Positions 7,062 to 15,283 of a stretch of 34,709 bases of DNA are shown in pieces. The notes beneath the pieces were generated by a model, which saw only the letters and a program-made list of their open reading frames with translations, did not search any database and was not told the origin of the DNA. Made by a program: the position numbers and the translations under genes. Where the stretch lies: positions 1 through 34,709 of the forward strand of contig CAVRZY010000046.1 in NCBI GenBank assembly GCA_963725415.1, read 5' to 3'. The stretch is from CAVRZY01 sp963725415. GTDB lineage: Bacteria > Acidobacteriota > Terriglobia > Bryobacterales > Bryobacteraceae. The stretch's first letter is position 1. Every line of letters begins with the position of its first letter.

Positions 7062-8426
7062 CTACCTCCGCCCCACCGGCGCGAGGTCCCGCAGAATCTC
7101 GTCATAGGCCGGCGAGTTGATGTACTCGTCCACCGCGTAGATGCGGGCCCGCGGGGCGATCTGCCCCACCCGCGCGGCCAGGCTGCGCTGGCAGATCACC
7201 ATCTCCGCGGTGGCCGGCAGCTCGCTCAGTGCCGCGTGGGCCACCGGAACGTCGAGCCGCGCCGCCGCGAGCTTGCGCCGCAGCACGGCCGCGCCGATGA
7301 CCGAGGAGCCCATGCCCGCTTCGCAGACGAACAGGATCGCGGCCGGGCGTGCCGCCGGCGCCGGCGCCGCCGCGGCCGGCTCGGTGGCGAAGCGAAACTG
7401 CTCCGCGCCGGCCTCAGCGGGGCTCGAACGCTTTACGATCGGCACGGCCACCAGAAAAGTCACCACCGCCCCGGTGGCGATGCCGCACAGCACCGGCAGC
7501 AGGCCGCCCTTGGGAGCCAGCGCGATGGCCGTGAAGATGCTGCCTGGCGAGTAGGTGGCCACCAGCCCGGCATGCATGGCCGCAAACACCGTCGCCGCCG
7601 CCATGCCCCCGGCGACCATGGCGACAAGCGTCAGCGGGTTCATCAGCACGAAGGGAAAATACAACTCGTGGATGCCGCCGAAGAAATGAATGATCAGCGC
7701 GCCCGGAGCCGAGCTTCTGGTGGTGCCCTTGCCGAACAGCCAGTAAGCGCATAGCAGCCCGACGCCCTGCCCCGGATTGGGCTCCAGCAGGAAGAAGATC
7801 GACTTGCCGAGCTGCCTGGCTTCGGCCACCCCCAGCGGCGCCAGCACGCCATGGTTGATGGCGTTGTTGATGAACATCACCTTGCCGGGCTCGATCAACA
7901 GGGCGATCAGGGGCAGGTAGCCGGCGGCGGTGATCTTGCGTGCCCCGGCGGCCAGCGCGGCCGTAAGCCCAGCCACCAGCGGCCCGGCCAAGGCGAAGCC
8001 GAGCAGCGCCAGCCCCATACCCAGGATGCCGGCGGAAAAATTGTTGACCAGCATCTCGAAACCCATCGGGACGTGGCGGCCGCAGCGCTGGTCAAACTGC
8101 CGCATCAGCCAGCCGCCCAGCGGCCCCATGGCCATGGCACCGATGAACATGGGGATGTTGCTGCCGGCCGCCATGCCCATGGTAGCCACCGCGCCCACCA
8201 GGCCGCCGCGCGGGCCGTGCACCAGCCGGCCGCCGGTATAGCCGATCAGGATGGGCAGCAGGTTCAGGATCATCGGATCCACCAGCCGCGCCAGGAACTT
8301 GTTCGGAAGCCACCCCGCGGGCATGAACAGCGCGGTGATGAGGCCCCAGGCGATGAAGGCCCCGATGTTGGGCACCACCATGCCGGCCATGAAGCCACCC
8401 ACCTTCTGCATGCGAGCTTGGATCAC
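7062..8426 (-). CDS. mtlA: PTS mannitol-specific EIICB permease
   Basis: The 454-residue membrane permease transports and phosphorylates mannitol. It follows MtlA closely: VVPNIGAFIAWGLITALF then GWLPN, GFEMLVNNFSAGILGM, VMFINNAINHGVLAPLG and GGIHELYFPFVLMNP, where Glu254 corresponds to the substrate-binding Glu of the EIIC GGIHE motif. An Ala/Pro linker (about 345-362) joins EIIC to EIIB, whose phospho-Cys is Cys368 in LFVCEAGMGSS. The gene starts with GTG 8426 behind GGGAGGTG. No fused EIIA is present; that is the next gene. The gene sits 28 bases after the glycosidase gene and probably shares its transcript. Confidence 0.93.
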   Translation of the reverse strand: MIQARMQKVGGFMAGMVVPNIGAFIAWGLITALFMPAGWLPNKFLARLVDPMILNLLPILIGYTGGRLVHGPRGGLVGAVATMGMAAGSNIPMFIGAMAMGPLGGWLMRQFDQRCGRHVPMGFEMLVNNFSAGILGMGLALLGFALAGPLVAGLTAALAAGARKITAAGYLPLIALLIEPGKVMFINNAINHGVLAPLGVAEARQLGKSIFFLLEPNPGQGVGLLCAYWLFGKGTTRSSAPGALIIHFFGGIHELYFPFVLMNPLTLVAMVAGGMAAATVFAAMHAGLVATYSPGSIFTAIALAPKGGLLPVLCGIATGAVVTFLVAVPIVKRSSPAEAGAEQFRFATEPAAAAPAPAARPAAILFVCEAGMGSSVIGAAVLRRKLAAARLDVPVAHAALSELPATAEMVICQRSLAARVGQIAPRARIYAVDEYINSPAYDEILRDLAPVGRR

Positions 8427-8454
8427 TTGGCAATCACCTCCCAGTGTCGCGCGC

Positions 8455-10587
8455 CTACCTCATCGGGGCGGCGCCGATTACGATGAACTTCGATTCGTAA
8501 GGCTCGAAGTCCAGCGGCACGCGGACCGCGTCCTTCTCCACCGAAGCACCGGCCAGTTCTGAAATCCGGCCGGCAGCGGCATCCCACTCTCGGACCTGAC
8601 CGGTTCCGGCCAGCAATGCCTGGCGGGACTGGCGCTGCTCACTCTCGTTGAAAAAGAAGTAGAGGTCCGCGTCGCGCCAGCGCCTGTGGACGTACTTCAG
8701 TGGAGGAGCAGGTTGATCGAGAGCGACGTCCGGCCGGGGTAAAGCCGCGAGCACCCGCGGCGTGAGTTCGACGGCGGGCTCGACGACCGCCCAGCTCAAG
8801 TCACCCGCCGTCCCGGCCTTCAAGAAAGTGCGGTCCGTCACCAGGGCAGGCGTCCGGCCCAGGAACACGACGCGCCCGCCGTAGTGGGCGAACGCTCGCA
8901 GGCGCTCCAGAGCCGCCCGCGAGATGGCGCTGGCGCCGGGCACGAGAATGGCGCGGTACTCGTTGCCGCTCAGGGTCCGGAAGGCGCCTTTCTGGAGCGC
9001 CAGCAGGGAGGACAGCGCCTGCTCGTCCACGAAATCGAAATCGCGCTGGCGCTCCAGCAGTTGCTGGACAATCGCGAGGGTGCTCTTGTTGGCCTCCTCG
9101 TCGCCCAGCCACATGGAGCTGGTCGGGTGGTAGACGCCGATTTGAGCCGCGGGCCGCCCCATCGAGAGGAGATACGAGGCACGGCTGACGTAGCGGGCCA
9201 GCGCCGGGAACTGTTCGGAGCCGAGCATTCCGGAGGGAGCGCGCGGGCCGTTGGCGGAAGACGGGTAGAACATGATCTGGACCAGGTTGATGCCGCGAGC
9301 GAGTTGGTGGTCAATGACCCACTTGGCCTGTTCGACCGTCGGGCGGATTTTGTAGGCCGCAAAACTCTCGGTGAAGGCGCGCGGCCTGCCGAACAGATGC
9401 GCCGCCGAGGAGGCGAGTTTCGGAAAGTCGGAGATCTTGCCCGGCCAGATCTGGTTCCAGATGGTGTCGATTCCGGGCACCTGCACGTAGCGCATGTTCT
9501 TGAAGTAGTCGCCCTCGGAGCGAACCAGAGCCATCATCATGTCCTCATGATTCAGATGGACCATGTACTCCAAGTTGTTCTGTGCGCACCACTCGGCCTG
9601 CACCCGGAAGAAGTTCTCGGCGAACAGGTCCGACCAGACGTCCCAGTAATCCGCCTTGGCCCGTCGCGCTTCCTCCGTCAGGCGCGGCGCGAAAAACGAG
9701 GCCACATAGGGCCGCACGTCGTAGCCCGTGCGCCGCTCGAACTCAGCCCAAACGGCCGGAGTCCAAGGGATGCCTTGAATGGAGTAATCCGGCTCATCGC
9801 CCATGAAGCCCAAAAAGGTGCGGCCGAACTCGCCTCCGATGTGCTTCTTGTACTGTTCGTGCGTCCAGGCGAGGAACTGCCGCGTCGCGCCGGGATTCAG
9901 GTAGTCGCACAGGGAATTGGTGGCGTCCTTGCCGCGCGTCGGGTTGCTGACCGAGCGGGTGGGCGAGGTGCGGAACTGGTGCTCGACCACGTGGACCTCC
10001 CACTTGCCTGCGGGCGCCGTCCAGCGCAGCTCGTCCGAGCGGACCTCCAGCGCCTGGCTGCTGCCGTCAGCCAGGTTGACCGCAATGGCGCCGACCGTCT
10101 CTGGCGGCAGCTTGCGCGCCAGCGTCTGGCCGGGGGCCACGGGGAGTTTTTCGGCCACCACGAGGGCTTGCATTCGGAGATCGGGGCGCTCGGAGCTGAA
10201 CTTCCCCCCGGCGAACCCGCTGGGATACTTGCCTTCGTCTTCGATCCACACACGCATCCCCCGGCGGCGCGCGTGCTCGACCGCCAGCCGCACCAGTTCA
10301 AACCAGCCCGGCGAGAGATACGGGGCGCTCATTCCGTAGCCCGCTTCGATCATGACACTGGGGAAGCCGAGCGCCTGGATCTGGTCCAGGTCCCGAGTGA
10401 TGACGGCTTCGGTCATGGGACCGTCCCAGCCCCACCACAACACCATCCCCTTCTCGGGCGGAGGCGTGCGGAAGTTCGACGCCGCTTCGGCCACGGAAGG
10501 CACGGCGATCCGCTGCCAGGGCCGCTCCGCGGCCAAGGCCGCGTTCAGGAAGAGAGTCGGGAGCACAGCTTTCCACAGGGCAGGCAT
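8455..10587 (-). CDS. Secreted glycoside hydrolase, GH106-like
   Basis: About 710 residues. ATG 10587 is preferred over ATG 10626 because it begins a clean signal peptide (MPALWKAVLPTLFLNAALAA). The catalytic barrel shows YLSPGWFELVRLAVEHARR, MRVWIEDEGKYPSGFAGGKF, a Glu in FMGDEPDYS and a second Glu in FTESFAAYKI. This is the arrangement of GH106-type alpha-L-rhamnosidases and relatives. The C-terminal half has a glutamine-amidotransferase-like fold (ILVPGASAISRAALERLRAF) as in several barrel glycosidases. It lacks part of the length of classical GH106 (often about 1,000 residues). It is first in the minus-strand sugar locus and may release the sugar or polyol later imported. Its substrate is not known from sequence. 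Confidence 0.75.
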   Translation of the reverse strand: MPALWKAVLPTLFLNAALAAERPWQRIAVPSVAEAASNFRTPPPEKGMVLWWGWDGPMTEAVITRDLDQIQALGFPSVMIEAGYGMSAPYLSPGWFELVRLAVEHARRRGMRVWIEDEGKYPSGFAGGKFSSERPDLRMQALVVAEKLPVAPGQTLARKLPPETVGAIAVNLADGSSQALEVRSDELRWTAPAGKWEVHVVEHQFRTSPTRSVSNPTRGKDATNSLCDYLNPGATRQFLAWTHEQYKKHIGGEFGRTFLGFMGDEPDYSIQGIPWTPAVWAEFERRTGYDVRPYVASFFAPRLTEEARRAKADYWDVWSDLFAENFFRVQAEWCAQNNLEYMVHLNHEDMMMALVRSEGDYFKNMRYVQVPGIDTIWNQIWPGKISDFPKLASSAAHLFGRPRAFTESFAAYKIRPTVEQAKWVIDHQLARGINLVQIMFYPSSANGPRAPSGMLGSEQFPALARYVSRASYLLSMGRPAAQIGVYHPTSSMWLGDEEANKSTLAIVQQLLERQRDFDFVDEQALSSLLALQKGAFRTLSGNEYRAILVPGASAISRAALERLRAFAHYGGRVVFLGRTPALVTDRTFLKAGTAGDLSWAVVEPAVELTPRVLAALPRPDVALDQPAPPLKYVHRRWRDADLYFFFNESEQRQSRQALLAGTGQVREWDAAAGRISELAGASVEKDAVRVPLDFEPYESKFIVIGAAPMR

Positions 10588-10631
10588 TCGTCTCAAATGA
10601 TGCGGCACGAGCTCGACTGGCGTCAAGGTCG

Positions 10632-11103
10632 CCCGCGTAATTCGGGGACTGGCGCGAATTTCGCCGCCTTTGCGAAATTCGTGGCCTGTACCCGAATTAC
10701 CCTTCCCGCACTAACCCGCGTAATTCGGGGACTGGCGCGAATTTCGCCGCCTTTGCGAAATTCGTAGCCTGTACCCGAATTACCCTCCCCGCACTAACCT
10801 GCGTAGTTCGGGGACTGCCGCGAATCTCGCCGCCTTTGCGAAATTCGTGGCCTGTACCCGAATTACCCTTCCCGCACTAACCCGCGTAATTCGGGGACTG
10901 GCGCGAATCTCGCCGCCTGTGCGAAATTCGTGGCCTGTACCCGAATTGCCCCCCGCACGAACCCGCGTAATTCGGGGACTGGCGCGAATTTCGCCGCCTT
11001 TGCGAGATTCGTGGCCTGTACCCGAATTACCCTCCCCGCACTAACCCGCGTAATTCGGGGACTGGCGCGAATTTCGCCGCTCTTGCGAAACTCGTAGCCG
11101 CCC
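10632..11103. repeat. Tandem array of six 83-bp nested-hairpin repeats
   Basis: Copies begin at 10632, 10715, 10798, 10881, 10962 and 11045 (partial). Spacing is 83 bp except for one 81-bp copy. Each full unit contains an outer stem GTAATTCGGG / CCCGAATTAC and an inner stem CGAATTTCGC / GCGAAATTCG around a short CGCCTTT loop, linked by GGGGACTGGC on one side and GCCTGTA on the other. Several differences between copies are G-T wobble changes that keep pairing (for example GTAGTTCGGG in copy 3 and CCCGAATTGC in copy 4). The array fills the gap between the divergent glycosidase gene and the DUF4159 operon. There are no unique spacers, so it is not CRISPR. Confidence 0.92.
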
Positions 11104-11105
11104 TC

Positions 11106-11178
11106 GAAAATCGGGGGACAGGCTTCGGTGTCCCAAGCGTCGTTTGCGTGCGGACACCGTTGCCTGTACCCGATTTTC
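11106..11178. repeat. Single hairpin of the same architecture with a different stem
   Basis: The outer stem GAAAATCGGG (11106-11115) pairs perfectly with CCCGATTTTC (11169-11178), and the inner stem CGGTGTCC (11126-11133) with GGACACCG (11152-11159). The strands are joined by GGACAGGC and GCCTGTA, the same connector as in the neighbouring array. The loop is longer (18 bases). Design and connector are kept while stem sequences differ on both sides, which supports structure rather than sequence being conserved. Confidence 0.85.
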
Positions 11179-11264
11179 ACCCCGGCGGGTGTAGCGCAGC
11201 CTCATGGGCGGACTGTCCCCGAACTTTGGCTGTGTTATTCTGAATGGAACCAGAGGGTCTGGCC

Positions 11265-12071
11265 ATGACGCGTCGTCTTCATGTCATCTTGGCGGTTTTT
11301 CTGGGGGCGCTGGGGTGTGGCGCAATACTGGCCCAACGCGGCTTCCGCGGTTTCCCCTACGAGGAAGACAATCCTGTGCCCATGCCTCCAGATGCCGCTG
11401 AAAAAACGGAGTTCGCTTTTGCGCGCCTGCGTTACCCCTCCATCGCCTCCCGCGGCGGCTATTGGGGTTTTCGCAGCAGTTGGGCCACGGATTACCCGAA
11501 AGCAGATCGGCAGTTCGTGCAGGGCGTCCGCCGCCTGAGCCGGATCCACACGCGCTCGGTCGAACAGGTGGTCGATCTCGATAGCGACGAGATCTTCAAG
11601 TGGCCCTGGGTCTACGCCGTCGAAGTGGGTCACTGGAGTTTGACCGATGCCCAGGCGAAGAAACTGAGAGAGTATCTGCTGCGCGGCGGCTTCCTGATGA
11701 CCGACGATTTCCACGGCACCTGGGAATGGGAGGTCTTCATGGCCAGCATGAGCCGGGTGTTTCCGGACCGTCCGGTCGTGGAAATCGAAAACACGGATGC
11801 GATTTTCCACGTGCTCTACGATCTGGACGAGCGTTTCCAGGTGCCCGGTATCCAGATGTTCCGGAGCGGCCGCACCTACGAGTGGGACGGCGTCGAGCCC
11901 CGCTGGCAAGGCATCTACGATGATCGAGGGCGCCTGATGGTGGCGATCTGTCACAACATGGATCTGGGCGACGCCTGGGAGTGGGCCGACTACCCCCGCT
12001 ACCCCGAACGGTACGCTTCGCTGGCCTACCGCATCGGCATCAACTACATCATTTACGCGATGACTCACTGA
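11265..12071 (+). CDS. DUF4159 domain protein, secreted
   Basis: 268 residues. ATG 11265 is preferred to ATG 11244 because AGAGGG sits about 8 bases upstream and it begins a signal peptide (MTRRLHVILAVFLGALGCGA). The DUF4159 domain is seen in FAFARLRYPSIASRGGYWG, SDEIFKWPWVYAVEVGHWSL, LREYLLRGGFLMTDDFHGTW and the end SLAYRIGINYIIYAMTH. This family often lies beside MoxR ATPases, DUF58 and vWA proteins and has a glutamine-amidotransferase-like fold; its function is unknown. It is the first gene of the plus-strand operon. A weak TATTCT box at 11236-11241 is a possible -10 element just after the hairpin region. Confidence 0.82.
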   Translation: MTRRLHVILAVFLGALGCGAILAQRGFRGFPYEEDNPVPMPPDAAEKTEFAFARLRYPSIASRGGYWGFRSSWATDYPKADRQFVQGVRRLSRIHTRSVEQVVDLDSDEIFKWPWVYAVEVGHWSLTDAQAKKLREYLLRGGFLMTDDFHGTWEWEVFMASMSRVFPDRPVVEIENTDAIFHVLYDLDERFQVPGIQMFRSGRTYEWDGVEPRWQGIYDDRGRLMVAICHNMDLGDAWEWADYPRYPERYASLAYRIGINYIIYAMTH

Positions 12072-12098
12072 GACCTCTCGCCTCCCTGGGCCCGGCAG

Positions 12099-14360
12099 AT
12101 GTTTGAGTCCCTTTTCAAATATCCGTTCACGATGTTCGCCAAAAGCAAGCTGGTACTGCTGGCGGGCTGGCCGGCGTGGATGATGGCGCTGGCGATGCTC
12201 GGGGCGGCGGCCGCGCTGGGCTGGGTCATCCGGAGGCAGCGGGCTCGCAGCGCTCCCGGTGTGGCGGGGTTGCGTTTGGCGGTGGTCTGGCTGCTCCAGA
12301 CTTCGCTGGTTGCTTCAGTCCTGGTTCTGCTGTGGCATCCGGCCCTGAGCGTGACTACTCTGAAACCGCAACAGAACATCATTGCGGTGCTGGTGGACGA
12401 TTCGCGCAGCATGGCCATCCGGGAGGATGGAAAGACCCGACTGGAGCAGGCCGTTGGCGCGCTGAACGGTGGCCTTCTCGGCGCGCTCGAACAGAAATTT
12501 CAGGTGCGGCTGTACCGCTTCGGCGGGACCCTGGAGCGCCTCAACAAGCTCGACCAGCTCGCCGCCTCCTCCCCTGTCACCCACATCGGAGAGACCTTGA
12601 AGCAGGTAGTGGCGGAGGGCGCCAGCCTGCCCATCGGCGCGGTACTGCTGCTCAGTGATGGCGCTGACAACTCCGGCGGAATCGATCTGGAGACCATCGC
12701 CGAAATTCGCCGCCACCGCATCCCCGTGCACACCGTCGGTTTGGGCAGGGAGCACTTCTCTCGCGATGTCGAGATCGGCGATGTCGTGACGCCGGCCCGC
12801 TCGCTGGCTGACTCCCGGCTAAGCGCCCAGGTCACTTTCCGACAGCATGGCTACGCCCGGCGCAACGGGCGTTTAGTGGTGCGCGAGGGCGGCAAAGTGC
12901 TGGCCTCCCAGGAAGTCGTCTTCCAAGACGATGGCGCGCGGCAGACCGAGTCCCTACTGTTCAACGCAGGTATTGCGGGCGCCAGGAATCTTCAAGTTTC
13001 GATCGATCCCTTGGATGGGGAAGAGAATCTGAACAACAACGCGGTCAGCCGGCTGGTCAACGTCGAGTCCGCCAAACCGCGCCTCCTCTACCTGGAAGGA
13101 GAACCGCGCTGGGAGTTCAAATTCATCCGCCGGGCCATCGAACAGGACCGCAGCCTCCAGTTGGCCACCATCCTTCGGACCACGCAAAACAAGATCTACC
13201 GGCAGGGAATTGCGAACCCCAAGGAGTTGGAAGACGGGTTTCCTTCCACGGCGGAGGAGTTGTTCGCGTTTCAGGGTCTCATCCTGGGCAACGTGGAGAT
13301 CGGTTCCTTCACCCCAGCGCAACGGGAACTCATCCGCCTGTTTGCAGACCGTCGCGGGGGCGGCGTGCTGTTTTTGGGCGGCCGGGCGACGCTGGCGGAC
13401 GGCGGATATGCCGCTTCGCCCTTCGCCGAACTGCTCCCGGTCGCTCTCCCGGAAAGCAAAGGAACCTTTCACCGCGAGGAAGCGGGCGTGGAGCTCACCG
13501 CCGCCGGCAGGGATAGCCTGATCTGCCGGATCGAGGACCAGGCCGGCAGGAACGCAGAGCGCTGGAACAAGCTGCCCCTGCTGGCCGATTATCAGGAAGT
13601 CGGGACGCCGAAGCCCGGCGCCGTCGTGCTGGCGGAGCTGTTCGGGGCCAATAAGCGCAGGATGCCGTTGCTGGTGACCCAGAATTATGGGCGCGGGCGT
13701 ACCGCCCTGTTTGCCACCGGCGGAAGCTGGCGCTGGCAGATGCTCCAGGATCACTCCGACTTGAGCCACGAGATGTTCTGGCAACAACTGCTGCGCTGGC
13801 TGGTCGTAGACGCGCCGGGCCGCGTGGTCGCATCCACGCCGCGACTGGTCCTCGCCGATGAGGCCCGCCTTCCCCTGCGGGTGGAAGTCCGCGACAAGTC
13901 CTTTCAACCGGTGCTAGACGCCCGCGTGGAAGCGCACATCCTGGGGCCGGAGGGCCTCTCGGACGCTATCGAGATCAGCCCGCAGCCGGCCGAAGAGGGG
14001 ACCTACGTCGCGGAGTGGTCAGCCGAAAAGCCCGGATCCTACCTGGCGGAGATCCTGGCCAAGCGGGGCGAGGAGGAGGTCGGGCGCGACGTGCTCATGT
14101 TCCGACGAGAAGACGGCGTGGCGGAGAATTTTCGCGCCGAGCAGAACCGTGAGCTGCTGGAAAAACTTGCCGAACAGACCGGGGGCAACTACTACAGGCC
14201 CGGCGCTCTCTCCAGGCTTCCCGAAGAAATCTCTTACTCGGAGGCCGGCATCACGGTTCGGGAAACCAAGGATCTCTGGGATATGCCCATCGTCTTCCTG
14301 CTGATTCTGTCGCTGTGCGCCAGCCAGTGGCTGCTGCGCCGGAAGTGGGGTGTGGTATGA
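12099..14360 (+). CDS. Membrane vWA / glutamine-amidotransferase-like protein
   Basis: 753 residues. Two N-terminal membrane segments (about 22-45 and 57-79) precede a von Willebrand A domain with the metal-site motif VDDSRSM (Asp100, Ser102, Ser104). A class-I amidotransferase-like region follows (for example RLLYLEGEPRWEFKFIRRAI and GVLFLGGRATLADGGYA), without an obvious catalytic triad. A C-terminal membrane segment (VFLLILSLCASQWLL) ends the chain, so most of it should lie in the periplasm between the anchors. This build is common in MoxR-DUF58 operons of Acidobacteria, Planctomycetes and Verrucomicrobia. Its stop overlaps the next start by ATGA. Confidence 0.8.
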   Translation: MFESLFKYPFTMFAKSKLVLLAGWPAWMMALAMLGAAAALGWVIRRQRARSAPGVAGLRLAVVWLLQTSLVASVLVLLWHPALSVTTLKPQQNIIAVLVDDSRSMAIREDGKTRLEQAVGALNGGLLGALEQKFQVRLYRFGGTLERLNKLDQLAASSPVTHIGETLKQVVAEGASLPIGAVLLLSDGADNSGGIDLETIAEIRRHRIPVHTVGLGREHFSRDVEIGDVVTPARSLADSRLSAQVTFRQHGYARRNGRLVVREGGKVLASQEVVFQDDGARQTESLLFNAGIAGARNLQVSIDPLDGEENLNNNAVSRLVNVESAKPRLLYLEGEPRWEFKFIRRAIEQDRSLQLATILRTTQNKIYRQGIANPKELEDGFPSTAEELFAFQGLILGNVEIGSFTPAQRELIRLFADRRGGGVLFLGGRATLADGGYAASPFAELLPVALPESKGTFHREEAGVELTAAGRDSLICRIEDQAGRNAERWNKLPLLADYQEVGTPKPGAVVLAELFGANKRRMPLLVTQNYGRGRTALFATGGSWRWQMLQDHSDLSHEMFWQQLLRWLVVDAPGRVVASTPRLVLADEARLPLRVEVRDKSFQPVLDARVEAHILGPEGLSDAIEISPQPAEEGTYVAEWSAEKPGSYLAEILAKRGEEEVGRDVLMFRREDGVAENFRAEQNRELLEKLAEQTGGNYYRPGALSRLPEEISYSEAGITVRETKDLWDMPIVFLLILSLCASQWLLRRKWGVV

Positions 14361-15277
14361 AGCTAGCGGCGCTCCTTCTGTTTGCTGCCCTGTCGCTGCC
14401 GGCGGCTACGTACTACATCACCGTGGCCGGACTGGGCGGCGAGCCGGACTACGAGCAGCGTTTTACGACCTGGGCGCAGGAGATTGACAAGATCCTGAAA
14501 GGCGGCACGGATGCCAGAGTCGAAACCCTGGCCGGACCCGCGGCTACAAGCGCCGGCCTCCGCAGCCTGCTGGAGGGAATTGCCAGGGAGGCCGGGTCAC
14601 AGGATCTGCTGGTCCTCATGCTGATCGGCCACGGCACGTTCGACGGCGTCGATTATAAGATCAATTTGCCCGGCCCGGATGTCTCGGCGGTCGAGCTGGC
14701 AGGACTGCTGGACCGAATCCCGGCGGGCCGGCAACTGGTAGTGAATATGACCAGCGCCAGCGGCGCCTCCATCGATGCGCTGGAAAAATCGAACCGCGTG
14801 GTCATCACGGCGACCAAGAGCGGCACGGAGAAGAACGCGACGGTTTTCGCCCGCTATTGGGTGGAAGCGCTGCGCGATCCTGCCGCGGACACCGACAAGA
14901 ACGAAGTCGTTACCGCACTGGAAGCCTTCCGCTACGCCGACCGGAAAACCGCCGGCTTCTACGAATCGCAGAAACGCCTGGCCACCGAGCACGCCCTGCT
15001 GGAGGACACCGGCAAAGGCGAAGGGGTGCGGACGCCCTCGCCGGAGAACGGCCAAGGGCTGCTGGCCGCCGCATTCCCCGTGGTCCGCTTTGGCGCCGCG
15101 CAGCGGGTGGCCCAGGATCCCGTCAAGCGCAAGCTCCTGGCGAGAAGAGAAGAGCTGGAACAGCAGATCGATCGGCTCAAGTATCAGAAAGCCGCCCTGC
15201 CGGCCGAGGAGTACCGCAAGCAGCTCGCCGCGCTCTTGCTGGATCTCGCCAGGACGCAGGCGGAGCTGGACAAGTAG
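14357..15277 (+). CDS. Secreted caspase-fold protein, catalytic Cys apparently lost
   Basis: 306 residues from ATG 14357, overlapping the previous stop. It has a signal peptide (MKLAALLLFAALSLPAA), then a C13/C14-like peptidase fold. LVLMLIGHGTFDGVDYKINL supplies the expected His (GHG, 91-93), and LLDRIPAGRQLVVNMTSASG (119-136) ends in the strand where caspase relatives carry Cys, as in D-x-C-H-S-G or C-F-S-G. Here it reads NMTSASGAS, so no Cys is present. A charged coiled coil fills about 255-306. It may be a non-catalytic binding protein of the operon. An alternative is a Ser-based enzyme, which I consider unlikely. Family assignment is from fold motifs only. Confidence 0.6.
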   Translation: MKLAALLLFAALSLPAATYYITVAGLGGEPDYEQRFTTWAQEIDKILKGGTDARVETLAGPAATSAGLRSLLEGIAREAGSQDLLVLMLIGHGTFDGVDYKINLPGPDVSAVELAGLLDRIPAGRQLVVNMTSASGASIDALEKSNRVVITATKSGTEKNATVFARYWVEALRDPAADTDKNEVVTALEAFRYADRKTAGFYESQKRLATEHALLEDTGKGEGVRTPSPENGQGLLAAAFPVVRFGAAQRVAQDPVKRKLLARREELEQQIDRLKYQKAALPAEEYRKQLAALLLDLARTQAELDK

Positions 15278-15283
15278 GCGCCT

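Noticed and set aside
10632..11103. CRISPR array, suggested by regular 83-bp spacing.
   Set aside because: The whole unit is repeated with no unique spacers, and no cas genes are present.
11100..11264. Riboswitch upstream of the DUF4159 operon.
   Set aside because: The structure is a member of the neighbouring hairpin family and matches no riboswitch class that I know.
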